From NCBI GenBank assembly GCA_964453575.1, contig CAYVRW010000021.1, positions 1 to 27,336 of the forward strand: a stretch of DNA of 27,336 nt, written 5' to 3'. The position numbers were made by a program, and so were the translations under genes. Position 1 is the stretch's first letter. Each line of letters opens with the position of its first letter. Shown one piece after another: positions 15,232-22,562 of the stretch. The stretch comes from JABDBK01 sp964453575. GTDB lineage: Bacteria > Pseudomonadota > Gammaproteobacteria > DSM-16500. The notes under the pieces were generated by a model, which worked only from the letters and a program-made list of their open reading frames with translations, ran no database searches and had not been told where the DNA came from.

Positions 15232-16901
15232 TTCTTCAACATCAAAACAGGGGCCTCTTGTTCGGGGGCTGTTTTCGGTGGTGTTGTTTGATTTTTATAG
15301 GATAACAGTCCAAAATCCGAAGTCGACAAAGGTAGATCAGTAATTTTTCTGAGCGTATCTTTATTTGTGTCTGAAAATACTTCGGGCGGCAGCTCTAATA
15401 AAGTTTTAATAAATAACAAATCCGCTGGTTGAACACGATCAGAAGGAATATTTTTGTTTAAATGTAAACATAATCTACATAACGCTAAAGCGGTGGTAAA
15501 TGACAGATCATAAATGATAAAACTCATAGCGCCTGCAGAAGTGCCGCCAATAATAATGGCCAATGTTTCAAAAATCTTAGCAAACATACGTTCAAGGCCT
15601 GCAGTTAGAAAAATATCTGCAGCGTAATATCCGTAATAACAACTACTCATGCCTAATGCGACTTGCATAGCATAACCTGTCGAACGACTGATAGTACGTT
15701 TACGACTTCCTAATTGGTCCGTTAAGCTTACGCCATAACCCACAGCGTAGCCTGCACCATAACCGGGTGCAGCCATAATCATTGCTCCTAAAGCAGATGC
15801 AGTTAATGTAACTTTTGAGAATGGCAGCATACTGTCATTCGGCGCAAATTTAGTTATCATTTTACTGAGATTGATTGAAATAGGTCTTATGATAAGGTCA
15901 AGATACATGGGACGCGAAATTCCCTCATCTAACAAACTTTTATTAAATTCAATTTCAAGCAGCTCACGATTTTTTTCATTGTTTAAATGCAGTTCAAACG
16001 CTAAAAGACAGGATAATTTAATCTCATTGCTCAAATGATTATAACTATTGCCTAATATTTTTTCGCATAAACTATATAAAAGACTATTCTCAGGGCTGCG
16101 CAATGGATAAGAATTTTTAATGGTTTCCATGATATAAATAAGCATGCCAATTTTAACACGCGCTGATCGAGGTATGATTTGCAAGCTATCGGTGCTATCG
16201 GTAGGGCAAGAAGCTTTACTGTGTGTTATCGCCACCGCAAGTTTAGCGAGCATCATGCGCTTAGGATTTTTATGCTTAGATGTGCCTATGTATTGTTGAA
16301 ATAGTTGACTCATGCCTTCGGTGATCGATTTTTCAGAGGGAATAGCGGTTAATAGCCGTGTTTGCTCCTCACGCTCACTCATCACAATTGCGCGCATCAT
16401 TTTTATAAGTTCTTCTTTTATGTGAGGAAGTTGAGTGTTAGCAATAAATAATTCGCTAGGATAGGTGCTTTGAAATAAAAAATGGTAAAATTTGCATAAA
16501 TAATACAATTTTGTTTTTTCTGTAATCTGATGGTTTTTAGTAATACATAAATTAGTTAGCAAGATTTCATAAAGTGTACTACCAGAATTAAATAAATATC
16601 CTTCTTTATGAGCGGGATTGAATAATCGATACTCATTCGCTATGGATTCCATGCAATAAACCCATGCGCCTAAATAAACATCATACAAATCTGGTATGGC
16701 TGATTCATGGCCTAAACTAACGTATTTATATATTCTGTCAGCTAAATTTTCTAATAGTGAAATAAGCGCCAGTCTAGCTGGTTTGTTATTCTTATAATTT
16801 GACCTAAGATTTTTCTTTGCCCGAACGATTAATTCATTCAATTGTGGTGGATTATACTCAATGGTTTGTAATGTTGTTTCTACGTTGCTCGATGCCACCA
16901 T
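15228..16901 (-). CDS. Hypothetical protein with helical N-terminus and hydrophobic Gly-rich block
   Basis: A 557-residue protein without a recognised domain. Residues ~1-360 are soluble, helical and rich in Leu, Lys and Cys. Residues ~365-476 hold three hydrophobic stretches, the first unusually rich in Gly/Ala/Tyr (AAPGYGAGYAVGYGV), the third Ile/Gly/Ala-rich. The C-terminal ~80 residues are polar, ending APEQEAPVLMLKN. The ATG at 16901 is chosen because AAGGAG lies exactly six bases before it; the frame is open 16 codons further with no such site. There is no signal peptide. A hydrophobic block buried late in a large orphan protein is common in effectors that insert into host membranes, which is inference only. 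Confidence 0.7.
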   Translation of the reverse strand: MVASSNVETTLQTIEYNPPQLNELIVRAKKNLRSNYKNNKPARLALISLLENLADRIYKYVSLGHESAIPDLYDVYLGAWVYCMESIANEYRLFNPAHKEGYLFNSGSTLYEILLTNLCITKNHQITEKTKLYYLCKFYHFLFQSTYPSELFIANTQLPHIKEELIKMMRAIVMSEREEQTRLLTAIPSEKSITEGMSQLFQQYIGTSKHKNPKRMMLAKLAVAITHSKASCPTDSTDSLQIIPRSARVKIGMLIYIMETIKNSYPLRSPENSLLYSLCEKILGNSYNHLSNEIKLSCLLAFELHLNNEKNRELLEIEFNKSLLDEGISRPMYLDLIIRPISINLSKMITKFAPNDSMLPFSKVTLTASALGAMIMAAPGYGAGYAVGYGVSLTDQLGSRKRTISRSTGYAMQVALGMSSCYYGYYAADIFLTAGLERMFAKIFETLAIIIGGTSAGAMSFIIYDLSFTTALALCRLCLHLNKNIPSDRVQPADLLFIKTLLELPPEVFSDTNKDTLRKITDLPLSTSDFGLLSYKNQTTPPKTAPEQEAPVLMLKN

Positions 16902-16961
16902 GCGATACTCCTTATCTTGATAAATATTTTTGAACATCATTAATGACAATAACGTAAATTG

Positions 16962-16977
16962 CTTAACGTATTCTTAA
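16962..16977 (+). promoter_or_regulatory. Tandem CTTAA repeat, PmrA-box-like
   Basis: CTTAA at 16962-16966 and again at 16973-16977, an 11-base period, as in the PmrA boxes described for Legionella and Coxiella (CTTAA-N6-CTTAA). An AT-rich -10-like TAATATTAT follows at 16991-16999. It faces the fatty-acid-hydroxylase gene 111 bases further on. The spacer agrees only partly with the consensus. Confidence 0.35.
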
Positions 16978-17088
16978 ATCAATAGGATTTTAATATTATT
17001 TATTTTTTTATATGATTGGGATTTAGCCATATACTCAATTTATGAATATCTTTATACTTTAATAGATCTGATATTGCATGGAGCACTT

Positions 17089-17739
17089 ATGACTCAATCA
17101 AGGGCAGTCAAACAGTCAAATACGCGGTATTTTAAAAATCCTTTGCTTGAAAAAATGGCTTATACCAGTGCACTGACGCTTAATATTGTATTTATACCTA
17201 TAGCTATCTATTTTTTATACCTCTCTTCTCAAAAACATTCTATGGTGATAGTTTGTTTAGGGGTTTTTGCAGGATTATTTTTATGGAGTTTGCTTGAATA
17301 TGTGATGCACCGCTTTGCTTTTCATTTTAAGTTCAAAAATGAAAAATTAAAAAGGCTGCACGCTATATTGCATTTGTCACATCATGAATTTATACATGAT
17401 AAAAGAAAGTATCAAACGCTTATATTAGTAAGTCTACCCACAGCAATATTAGGTTATTATCTATTAACATGGCTGTTTGGAGCTTATGCACAACCTATGG
17501 TTGCTGGTTTAATTATAGGATATGTGCTTTATGAATTTACGCATGCCAGTACCCACCGAATGAAAATGGATGCAATGATGGTGAGGCATGTAAAACAACA
17601 TCACATGTCCCATCATTTTTTGGATCAAGAGAAAAATTTTGGTGTTACGAGTCCGCTATGGGACATTGTGTTTAAAACACGGCTCACTGATCAAGATAAA
17701 GTAAAGATCCTACAAAAAAAAGCCAAGCTGACACTGTAA
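17089..17739 (+). CDS. Fatty acid hydroxylase / sterol desaturase family membrane enzyme
   Basis: A 216-residue integral membrane protein with the histidine clusters of the di-iron FA_hydroxylase superfamily: HRFAFH (His74, His79), HAILHLSHHEF (His91, 95, 98, 99), HASTHR (His152, 156) and HVKQHHMSHHF (His167, 171, 172, 175, 176). These lie between two hydrophobic pairs (about 28-68 and 110-150), as in FA2H/Scs7-type hydroxylases, which hydroxylate acyl chains with O2. The precise substrate (fatty acyl, sphingoid or sterol-like) is unknown. The ATG at 17089 has GGAG five bases before it; an upstream in-frame ATG at 17074 does not. A PmrA-like tandem repeat lies upstream. The M15 peptidase gene follows after 49 bases. 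Confidence 0.87.
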   Translation: MTQSRAVKQSNTRYFKNPLLEKMAYTSALTLNIVFIPIAIYFLYLSSQKHSMVIVCLGVFAGLFLWSLLEYVMHRFAFHFKFKNEKLKRLHAILHLSHHEFIHDKRKYQTLILVSLPTAILGYYLLTWLFGAYAQPMVAGLIIGYVLYEFTHASTHRMKMDAMMVRHVKQHHMSHHFLDQEKNFGVTSPLWDIVFKTRLTDQDKVKILQKKAKLTL

Positions 17740-17788
17740 TTAATTAGCGTTATACTAACTCTAGGAATGGATTCGTAGAGAATGAACT

Positions 17789-18535
17789 ATGGACAAAAAA
17801 TGTTTATTGATGGTTGTTTTATTCATTTATCTATTGTTTATATCTAAAGTATTTGCCAGAGAAAACGACGAATTTAAACGATTACAATTAGCTTATCCAG
17901 AGACCATCGAAGAAGTCACTAATAGTTATATAGGCTGGACCGATGGTAAACGCATGCTGATCCGGCATTTCCCACTCATTGATTATATAATCGCCTCCGC
18001 AAATGATGTAGATCTTTCTATAGGCAGTATTTCCCGCGATGATATAAGACGAGATGCTTATGAGGTGTTTTTTAGAAAAATGTATGGTAATTCGCCTGAA
18101 GAAGTGAGAACAAAACTGGTGACTATTTATTGGATGCCGCATGTTTTTGGCAAAAAATATCCCTTAAAAGTGACTACCGTCAATGGTGTTGATAAAAAAT
18201 TAGCCCGTATATCGGAAGCATTAGAAAAACTGCCGCCCGAATTTCATAAATATGTTGATAAACCTGCAAGCAGTTATTATTGGCGCAATGTGGCAAAAGA
18301 AGACTATTTAAGTATGCATAGTTTCGGTATAGCGATTGATATCAATCTTGATTATTCCAATTATTGGTTATGGGATTACATGAAATCTAAACGCACCTTA
18401 ACCCATCTTACGTTACGCAATAAAATTCCTATGGAAATCGTCGAGATTTTTGAGAAGGAAGGCTTTAGCTGGGGCGGCAGATGGTATCATTATGATACGA
18501 TGCATTTTGAGTACAGGCCTGAGTTATTTGTTTAA
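17789..18535 (+). CDS. M15-family zinc peptidase (cell-wall peptidase), exported
   Basis: A 248-residue protein with a hydrophobic signal sequence (about 5-23, ending KVFA). The M15 zinc site is complete: SMHSFGIAIDIN provides His177 and Asp184, and HYDTMHFE provides Asp236, His239 and Glu241, preceded by the GFSWGGRW segment usual in this clan. M15 enzymes cleave D-Ala-D-Ala or L-Ala-D-Glu type bonds in peptidoglycan stem peptides; which bond is cut here is not evident. The first ~110 residues after the signal are not clearly assigned. It probably acts in the periplasm. It converges on the propeller gene with a four-base overlap. Confidence 0.87.
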   Translation: MDKKCLLMVVLFIYLLFISKVFARENDEFKRLQLAYPETIEEVTNSYIGWTDGKRMLIRHFPLIDYIIASANDVDLSIGSISRDDIRRDAYEVFFRKMYGNSPEEVRTKLVTIYWMPHVFGKKYPLKVTTVNGVDKKLARISEALEKLPPEFHKYVDKPASSYYWRNVAKEDYLSMHSFGIAIDINLDYSNYWLWDYMKSKRTLTHLTLRNKIPMEIVEIFEKEGFSWGGRWYHYDTMHFEYRPELFV

Positions 18536-19782
18536 AGAGCAAATAATACCCCTTCTCTATCAATCACATAAACAGTCCCATCATGACCAATGGCAGGTGT
18601 AGATAGCCCGCCCACGATATCAGCATTTCCATGAACATTTTTTAAATTTAAGGAAAAGGTATATAAACCATCAGAGGTGCTTGCATAGATATGATTAGCT
18701 GAGAATGCCAGAGAACCTAAACATTTGCCCGGTAAGATATAACGTTCCTGAATTTCAAAATTCATATTAAGCATCACAAGTTCGTTACCGGCCACGAAAT
18801 AGATATGACTTTGGTGTAAAATAGGCGAATTTAATACGTAATTATGTGCCTGATACCAAGGCTTATGCGTTTCAGTACCATTTTTTAAATTATAACAACA
18901 AATGACACCCTCTTTACCGCCTAATAACAATTCATTATTTGCAAAAACCGCAGGTGTCGTTCGTTGACGTGCTTGATCTGCACAATGAGACCAAAGTGGA
19001 GTCAGCATTGGAAAATTCCATCGGTAAGCCGCCAATGTTTTGTAATTGTCTTCAATGACAATGATAGGTTGATGGCTATGATGATTAAAATCCACGACAG
19101 AAAGTGTAGCTTCAGGCCAACTTGTTGCAGCATCAAAATCTCCAGGGTTTTTCATAAAATCCCAGGAAGATAATATTTCTTCTGAGGGGTGTATATAATG
19201 GGTCACTTCTGTTTTATGAATAAGATTACCCGATTGATTAATCACTAATAGTTCAATTTTACTTGTTGTGGATGGATAGATGGCAGGTACGACAATAAAA
19301 ATATGCTGATCACCCCATACTTTCGGAGAAGAACCAGTGTAGGCTCCTAAACCAGAGGCATTCACTGGAAAACGATAAGACCAACGTTGATTACCCGCAG
19401 GAGTAAAGCTATGCAAAGTACTACGACGCAGAGGTATCGCTTTTGATGACTCACTTCTGCGATCTTTTATAGTCATATCAATAGTGGTGATAATATAGAT
19501 ATTTCCTTCATTATCGATAGCTGGCGCGCCTGTAATAATGCCAGCATAATCTGGATGACTCGTTACAGTACGTTTCCACTTGATGTTTCCATTGGGATTA
19601 ACTGCGATTAATTCCCCGTTTAGCAAACCTATATAAATAACTCTATCAGAACCTATCACAGGAGACACATACCCTGCTTTACCTACTTCAATCGACCATT
19701 TAGGTTTATTAACTACAGAAGTATTGAGATCTATTTGCCCTTGATTAGCACCATTTCCATGGTATTGTTTCCAGCTATCCAT
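18532..19782 (-). CDS. PQQ-like beta-propeller protein
   Basis: A 416-residue protein made almost wholly of PQQ/quinoprotein-type propeller blades. About eight units can be read, each with a [ST]P-x-[IV] strand, a xIYxx strand and an acidic or Gly-rich turn ending in a Trp or Leu strand; examples are SPVIGSDRVIYIGLLNGELI near 40 and TPAIGHDGTVYVIDREGVLF at the end. The N-terminus MDSWKQYHGNGANQG matches the opening strand typical of these proteins. There is no signal peptide, although many relatives are periplasmic. No catalytic residues for a dehydrogenase were identified, so a binding or scaffold role is more likely. The ribosome binding site GGAG is nine bases upstream. Confidence 0.82.
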   Translation of the reverse strand: MDSWKQYHGNGANQGQIDLNTSVVNKPKWSIEVGKAGYVSPVIGSDRVIYIGLLNGELIAVNPNGNIKWKRTVTSHPDYAGIITGAPAIDNEGNIYIITTIDMTIKDRRSESSKAIPLRRSTLHSFTPAGNQRWSYRFPVNASGLGAYTGSSPKVWGDQHIFIVVPAIYPSTTSKIELLVINQSGNLIHKTEVTHYIHPSEEILSSWDFMKNPGDFDAATSWPEATLSVVDFNHHSHQPIIVIEDNYKTLAAYRWNFPMLTPLWSHCADQARQRTTPAVFANNELLLGGKEGVICCYNLKNGTETHKPWYQAHNYVLNSPILHQSHIYFVAGNELVMLNMNFEIQERYILPGKCLGSLAFSANHIYASTSDGLYTFSLNLKNVHGNADIVGGLSTPAIGHDGTVYVIDREGVLFAL

Positions 19783-19819
19783 AAAATCATTCTCCAGTTT
19801 TCTATATCGATTTTACCAT

Positions 19820-19834
19820 CATCTCATGATAGTG
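19820..19834. promoter_or_regulatory. Shared 15-base motif, copy 2
   Basis: CATCTCATGATAGTG, identical to 14612-14626, again between two divergent genes. On the plus strand it sits 15 bases before a candidate -35/-10 pair, TTTATA (19850-19855) and TATGAT (19873-19878) with 17-base spacing, where an activator could bind. Confidence 0.35.
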
Positions 19835-19905
19835 AAAGGTGAATTCAGCTTTATAGAACATACTGTTTCATATATGATTTGTCTAAAGGACTTAAGAGAG
19901 CGCAT

Positions 19906-21639
19906 ATGACTGCAAACAGGTTTATATTCTCATTAGGTGATGGAATTGATTCTATTACCGGTTCCCACAAAGGTCGCGGCATAATTATGCCAAAAGAATG
20001 TAAAACAAGCGATATTTCAACACCCGCCGATAACAAATGTCTAGAACCTAAGCTTGTTCCCATCCAAAGCGGTGATACGCAATATGAAGTGGTTATTGTC
20101 AGTGACTATACTGATCTTTCTCAGGCCCTAGATCTCAATGCTTGTATAACACCTGCAGCACTCGGCCCAAGCAATTTAACTTCTGAATCCTTATTATTTA
20201 AAAAAGCCAAATTAAGTAAGCAAAATGTGACTCTATTGATTAAAGGAAAGAAAATTGGTTCTGTGCAAACCATGCCTCCTGACGCTAAAGTTTCGCCAGA
20301 ATGTATTGATAATTTAGTAAATCGTCGAAGTACTTTTGTAGAAGCACATGGTGATCAATACGTGAGTCAAGTGATGTACGGTAAAATTATTTATGCATTA
20401 ATTAATTTTACTAATACTAATCAAGAAGAAGCCCTACAAATTAAACAATCCCTAGAAGCTAAGCTGACGTCTCATGCAAAAATTTCAGCTGGGCCTTCTT
20501 TTCTAAAAAACACTTCGACCAAACAAACATTAACAGACATCAGTTTGGAATACTCAGGTGTTGAATTGGGCTTACCCGGTGTTGCAAGTAATATCGAAGA
20601 TTTATTTGCTTTCATTGATCAGTTTAATAAGGCAGAACTGATAGGTACTCCTATTGGTTACGTATCCGAACCTTATGCAACACTCATTCATAAAAGAGAA
20701 GCAGCAGAATTATCAAAACAAATGACGATGGTGCAAGGACTGTTATCTGAATACAATAAAATCTATAATAAAATTCGTATTCTTATCCCTAGTATTGAAA
20801 AATTAGTTGAGGGGGTACAATATTTTGATCTCAAAGATTCTGACATTGATCGTCTGCAAGATATTCAAGTGACTGCAAATAAATTCAAAAGAATTATGGA
20901 AGATTTAATGCTGGAAATCAGTCTTAATACCACGGATTTAACTTGCTTACCTGAAAAATTAACCGATACTATTACGCTTGATATACCGCCGCCGCTTACT
21001 GATCAAGATAATCTAAATGACGACACAAAAAGTGCTAATGCCCATCAAAGACAGTACATGGTTCGCAGTCAACTTAATAGTATACTTAAATTATGTACGG
21101 AAGCTATTAGCAATATGGAGTCTGAAGTAAGTGTGTTATCTAGGCAGCCTATCGCTGAGATTGTGAAAATCACGTCAGATGATGATCATGTGCATCTATT
21201 AGAATTACCTCCAGGAGGAGCTGTCATTCGATGGGACATTTTAAATAAAGAAGAAAAAATTCATGATGGCATTCATAGTTTTAGTATAAAAGTAAAAGAC
21301 CCTAAGAAATGTATGTCTTCGTATGCGACTATCTATGAGCGTATTGCATCTGGTATGGAAAAAAAAATGAATATTACGCCTAGCCAACGATTAAAAATTG
21401 CAACTCATAGCAAAGATGATTACATTATCATAGGAAGCGTAACAGGGCTGCAAGCTTTAGATAAAAGTATTGCTCGACATCATACGGCATGGCGTGAATG
21501 GCATAGTGCTAAATCCAAAGAACCTTCCAAAAAAGGTGATTTGATCGAATACAATGGTAAATCAGATTATATTAAAATGTCTGCTTCGTGGTTAGAGGGC
21601 ATCGATACCTCACTGGAACTGCACACACCTAAACTATAA
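19906..21639 (+). CDS. Hypothetical protein, 577 residues, effector-like
   Basis: Not recognised. It is a large soluble protein with no signal peptide or membrane segment. A helical, coiled-coil-prone stretch lies near residues 255-350 (around MVQGLLSEYNKIYNKIRILI and the following LQDIQVTANKFKRIMEDLML). A mixed alpha/beta part follows near 430-555, including LELPPGGAVIRWDI and a His/Trp-rich HHTAWREWH. The ATG at 19906 is preferred with AAGAGAG close upstream; nine further in-frame codons begin with TTG. The SDR gene starts 14 bases downstream, implying one transcript. Size, lack of relatives known to me and surroundings suggest an effector candidate, which is inference. Confidence 0.7.
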   Translation: MTANRFIFSLGDGIDSITGSHKGRGIIMPKECKTSDISTPADNKCLEPKLVPIQSGDTQYEVVIVSDYTDLSQALDLNACITPAALGPSNLTSESLLFKKAKLSKQNVTLLIKGKKIGSVQTMPPDAKVSPECIDNLVNRRSTFVEAHGDQYVSQVMYGKIIYALINFTNTNQEEALQIKQSLEAKLTSHAKISAGPSFLKNTSTKQTLTDISLEYSGVELGLPGVASNIEDLFAFIDQFNKAELIGTPIGYVSEPYATLIHKREAAELSKQMTMVQGLLSEYNKIYNKIRILIPSIEKLVEGVQYFDLKDSDIDRLQDIQVTANKFKRIMEDLMLEISLNTTDLTCLPEKLTDTITLDIPPPLTDQDNLNDDTKSANAHQRQYMVRSQLNSILKLCTEAISNMESEVSVLSRQPIAEIVKITSDDDHVHLLELPPGGAVIRWDILNKEEKIHDGIHSFSIKVKDPKKCMSSYATIYERIASGMEKKMNITPSQRLKIATHSKDDYIIIGSVTGLQALDKSIARHHTAWREWHSAKSKEPSKKGDLIEYNGKSDYIKMSASWLEGIDTSLELHTPKL

Positions 21640-21653
21640 CAAGAGAAATGATA

Positions 21654-22424
21654 ATGAAAAAAACAGCGTTAATAACAGGTGCTTCAAGAGGCATAGGAAA
21701 AGCACTTGCCGAAACATTTGCAAAACAAGGATATTCCTTACTTTTAATTGCACGTACGACGCATGAATTAGAAAATCTAAAAAATGATTTAGCGAAACGT
21801 TATCAGTGTGATGCAAAAATATTATCGGTTGATGTGAGTAAAACCGAGAGTGTGAATATTATTTTGAATGCATTTAGCAATGAAATTCCAACACTCGATG
21901 TTTTGATAAATAACGCAGGTTTTGGTATTTCTAAAAAATTTACGGAAATGCAAGCAATCGATGTGCAAGATATGATGGCAGTGAATATGCAATTTCTCAC
22001 CGAGTTAAGTTATGCCATTTTGCCGTATATGCTAAAGAATAAACAAGGGAAAATCCTTAACGTTGCCTCTATTGCAGCCTATGTCCCCGGACCTTTTATG
22101 GCCATGTATTATGCGACTAAAGCTTATGTTTTATCTTTATCAGAAGCACTGCATGAAGAATATAAAAACGATGGCATAAGCATTTCAGCACTCTGCCCTG
22201 GTGTTACTAAATCGACATTTCATGAACGTGCTGGACATAGCAGTTTGACTAGCGGCCCTATTCCTATCATGTCTGCAGAAAGCGTTGCGGAAATTGCTTA
22301 TACAGGTTTGATGAAAAATAAACGAGTGATTGTAAGCGGTTTATTAAATAAAATTCTTGTTTTTATAATGAAAATAATGCCAAATGCTTTGCTTATTAAA
22401 TTTACGGCGAAGATGGATGTTTAA
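21654..22424 (+). CDS. Short-chain dehydrogenase/reductase (SDR)
   Basis: A 256-residue classical SDR. Nucleotide-binding TGASRGIG is at residues 8-15, NNAG at 86-89, the structural Asn at 111, and the catalytic Ser139 with Tyr152-x3-Lys156 in MYYATKAY. It would oxidise or reduce an alcohol/ketone using NAD(P); Arg34 after the second strand (LLIAR) favours NADPH. The substrate is unknown; the family includes 3-oxoacyl reductases and many others. The C-terminal ~35 residues are hydrophobic (LLNKILVFIMKIMPNALLIKF), hinting at membrane association. The ATG at 21654 has AAGAGA seven bases upstream; the one at 21648 is only one base from it. Confidence 0.92.
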   Translation: MKKTALITGASRGIGKALAETFAKQGYSLLLIARTTHELENLKNDLAKRYQCDAKILSVDVSKTESVNIILNAFSNEIPTLDVLINNAGFGISKKFTEMQAIDVQDMMAVNMQFLTELSYAILPYMLKNKQGKILNVASIAAYVPGPFMAMYYATKAYVLSLSEALHEEYKNDGISISALCPGVTKSTFHERAGHSSLTSGPIPIMSAESVAEIAYTGLMKNKRVIVSGLLNKILVFIMKIMPNALLIKFTAKMDV

Positions 22425-22431
22425 TTCTATA

Positions 22432-22546
22432 GGTTTAAAAAGTATAGTCGTGGTTGTTTTTCGCTCCAAAAAATACATCCATGTATTGTGGGTGACATCC
22501 TGTCACCAAGTCGCTTAAAACAACCACGACCATACTTTTTTAAACG
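22432..22546. repeat. Nested palindromic element
   Basis: Outer arms of 24 bases (22437-22460 and 22517-22540), containing GTCGTGGTTGTTTT and its complement, pair with one mismatch and extend further with a one-base indel. Inside are two more perfect hairpins: AATACAT/ATGTATT (22472-22487) and GGTGACA/TGTCACC (22491-22507). The RNA or single strand could fold into a three-way junction. The right arm ends in TTTTTT, so it may also terminate the SDR transcript. It resembles a dispersed repeat (MITE-like), but only one copy is present here. Confidence 0.8.
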
Positions 22547-22562
22547 GCTAAGGAGGCCAGAA

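Noticed and set aside
22488..22562. GTG-started N-terminal extension of the CSMM protein
   Set aside because: It is encoded by the palindromic element and has no ribosome binding site, whereas AGGAGG stands six bases before the ATG at 22563. Kept only as an option in a finding.
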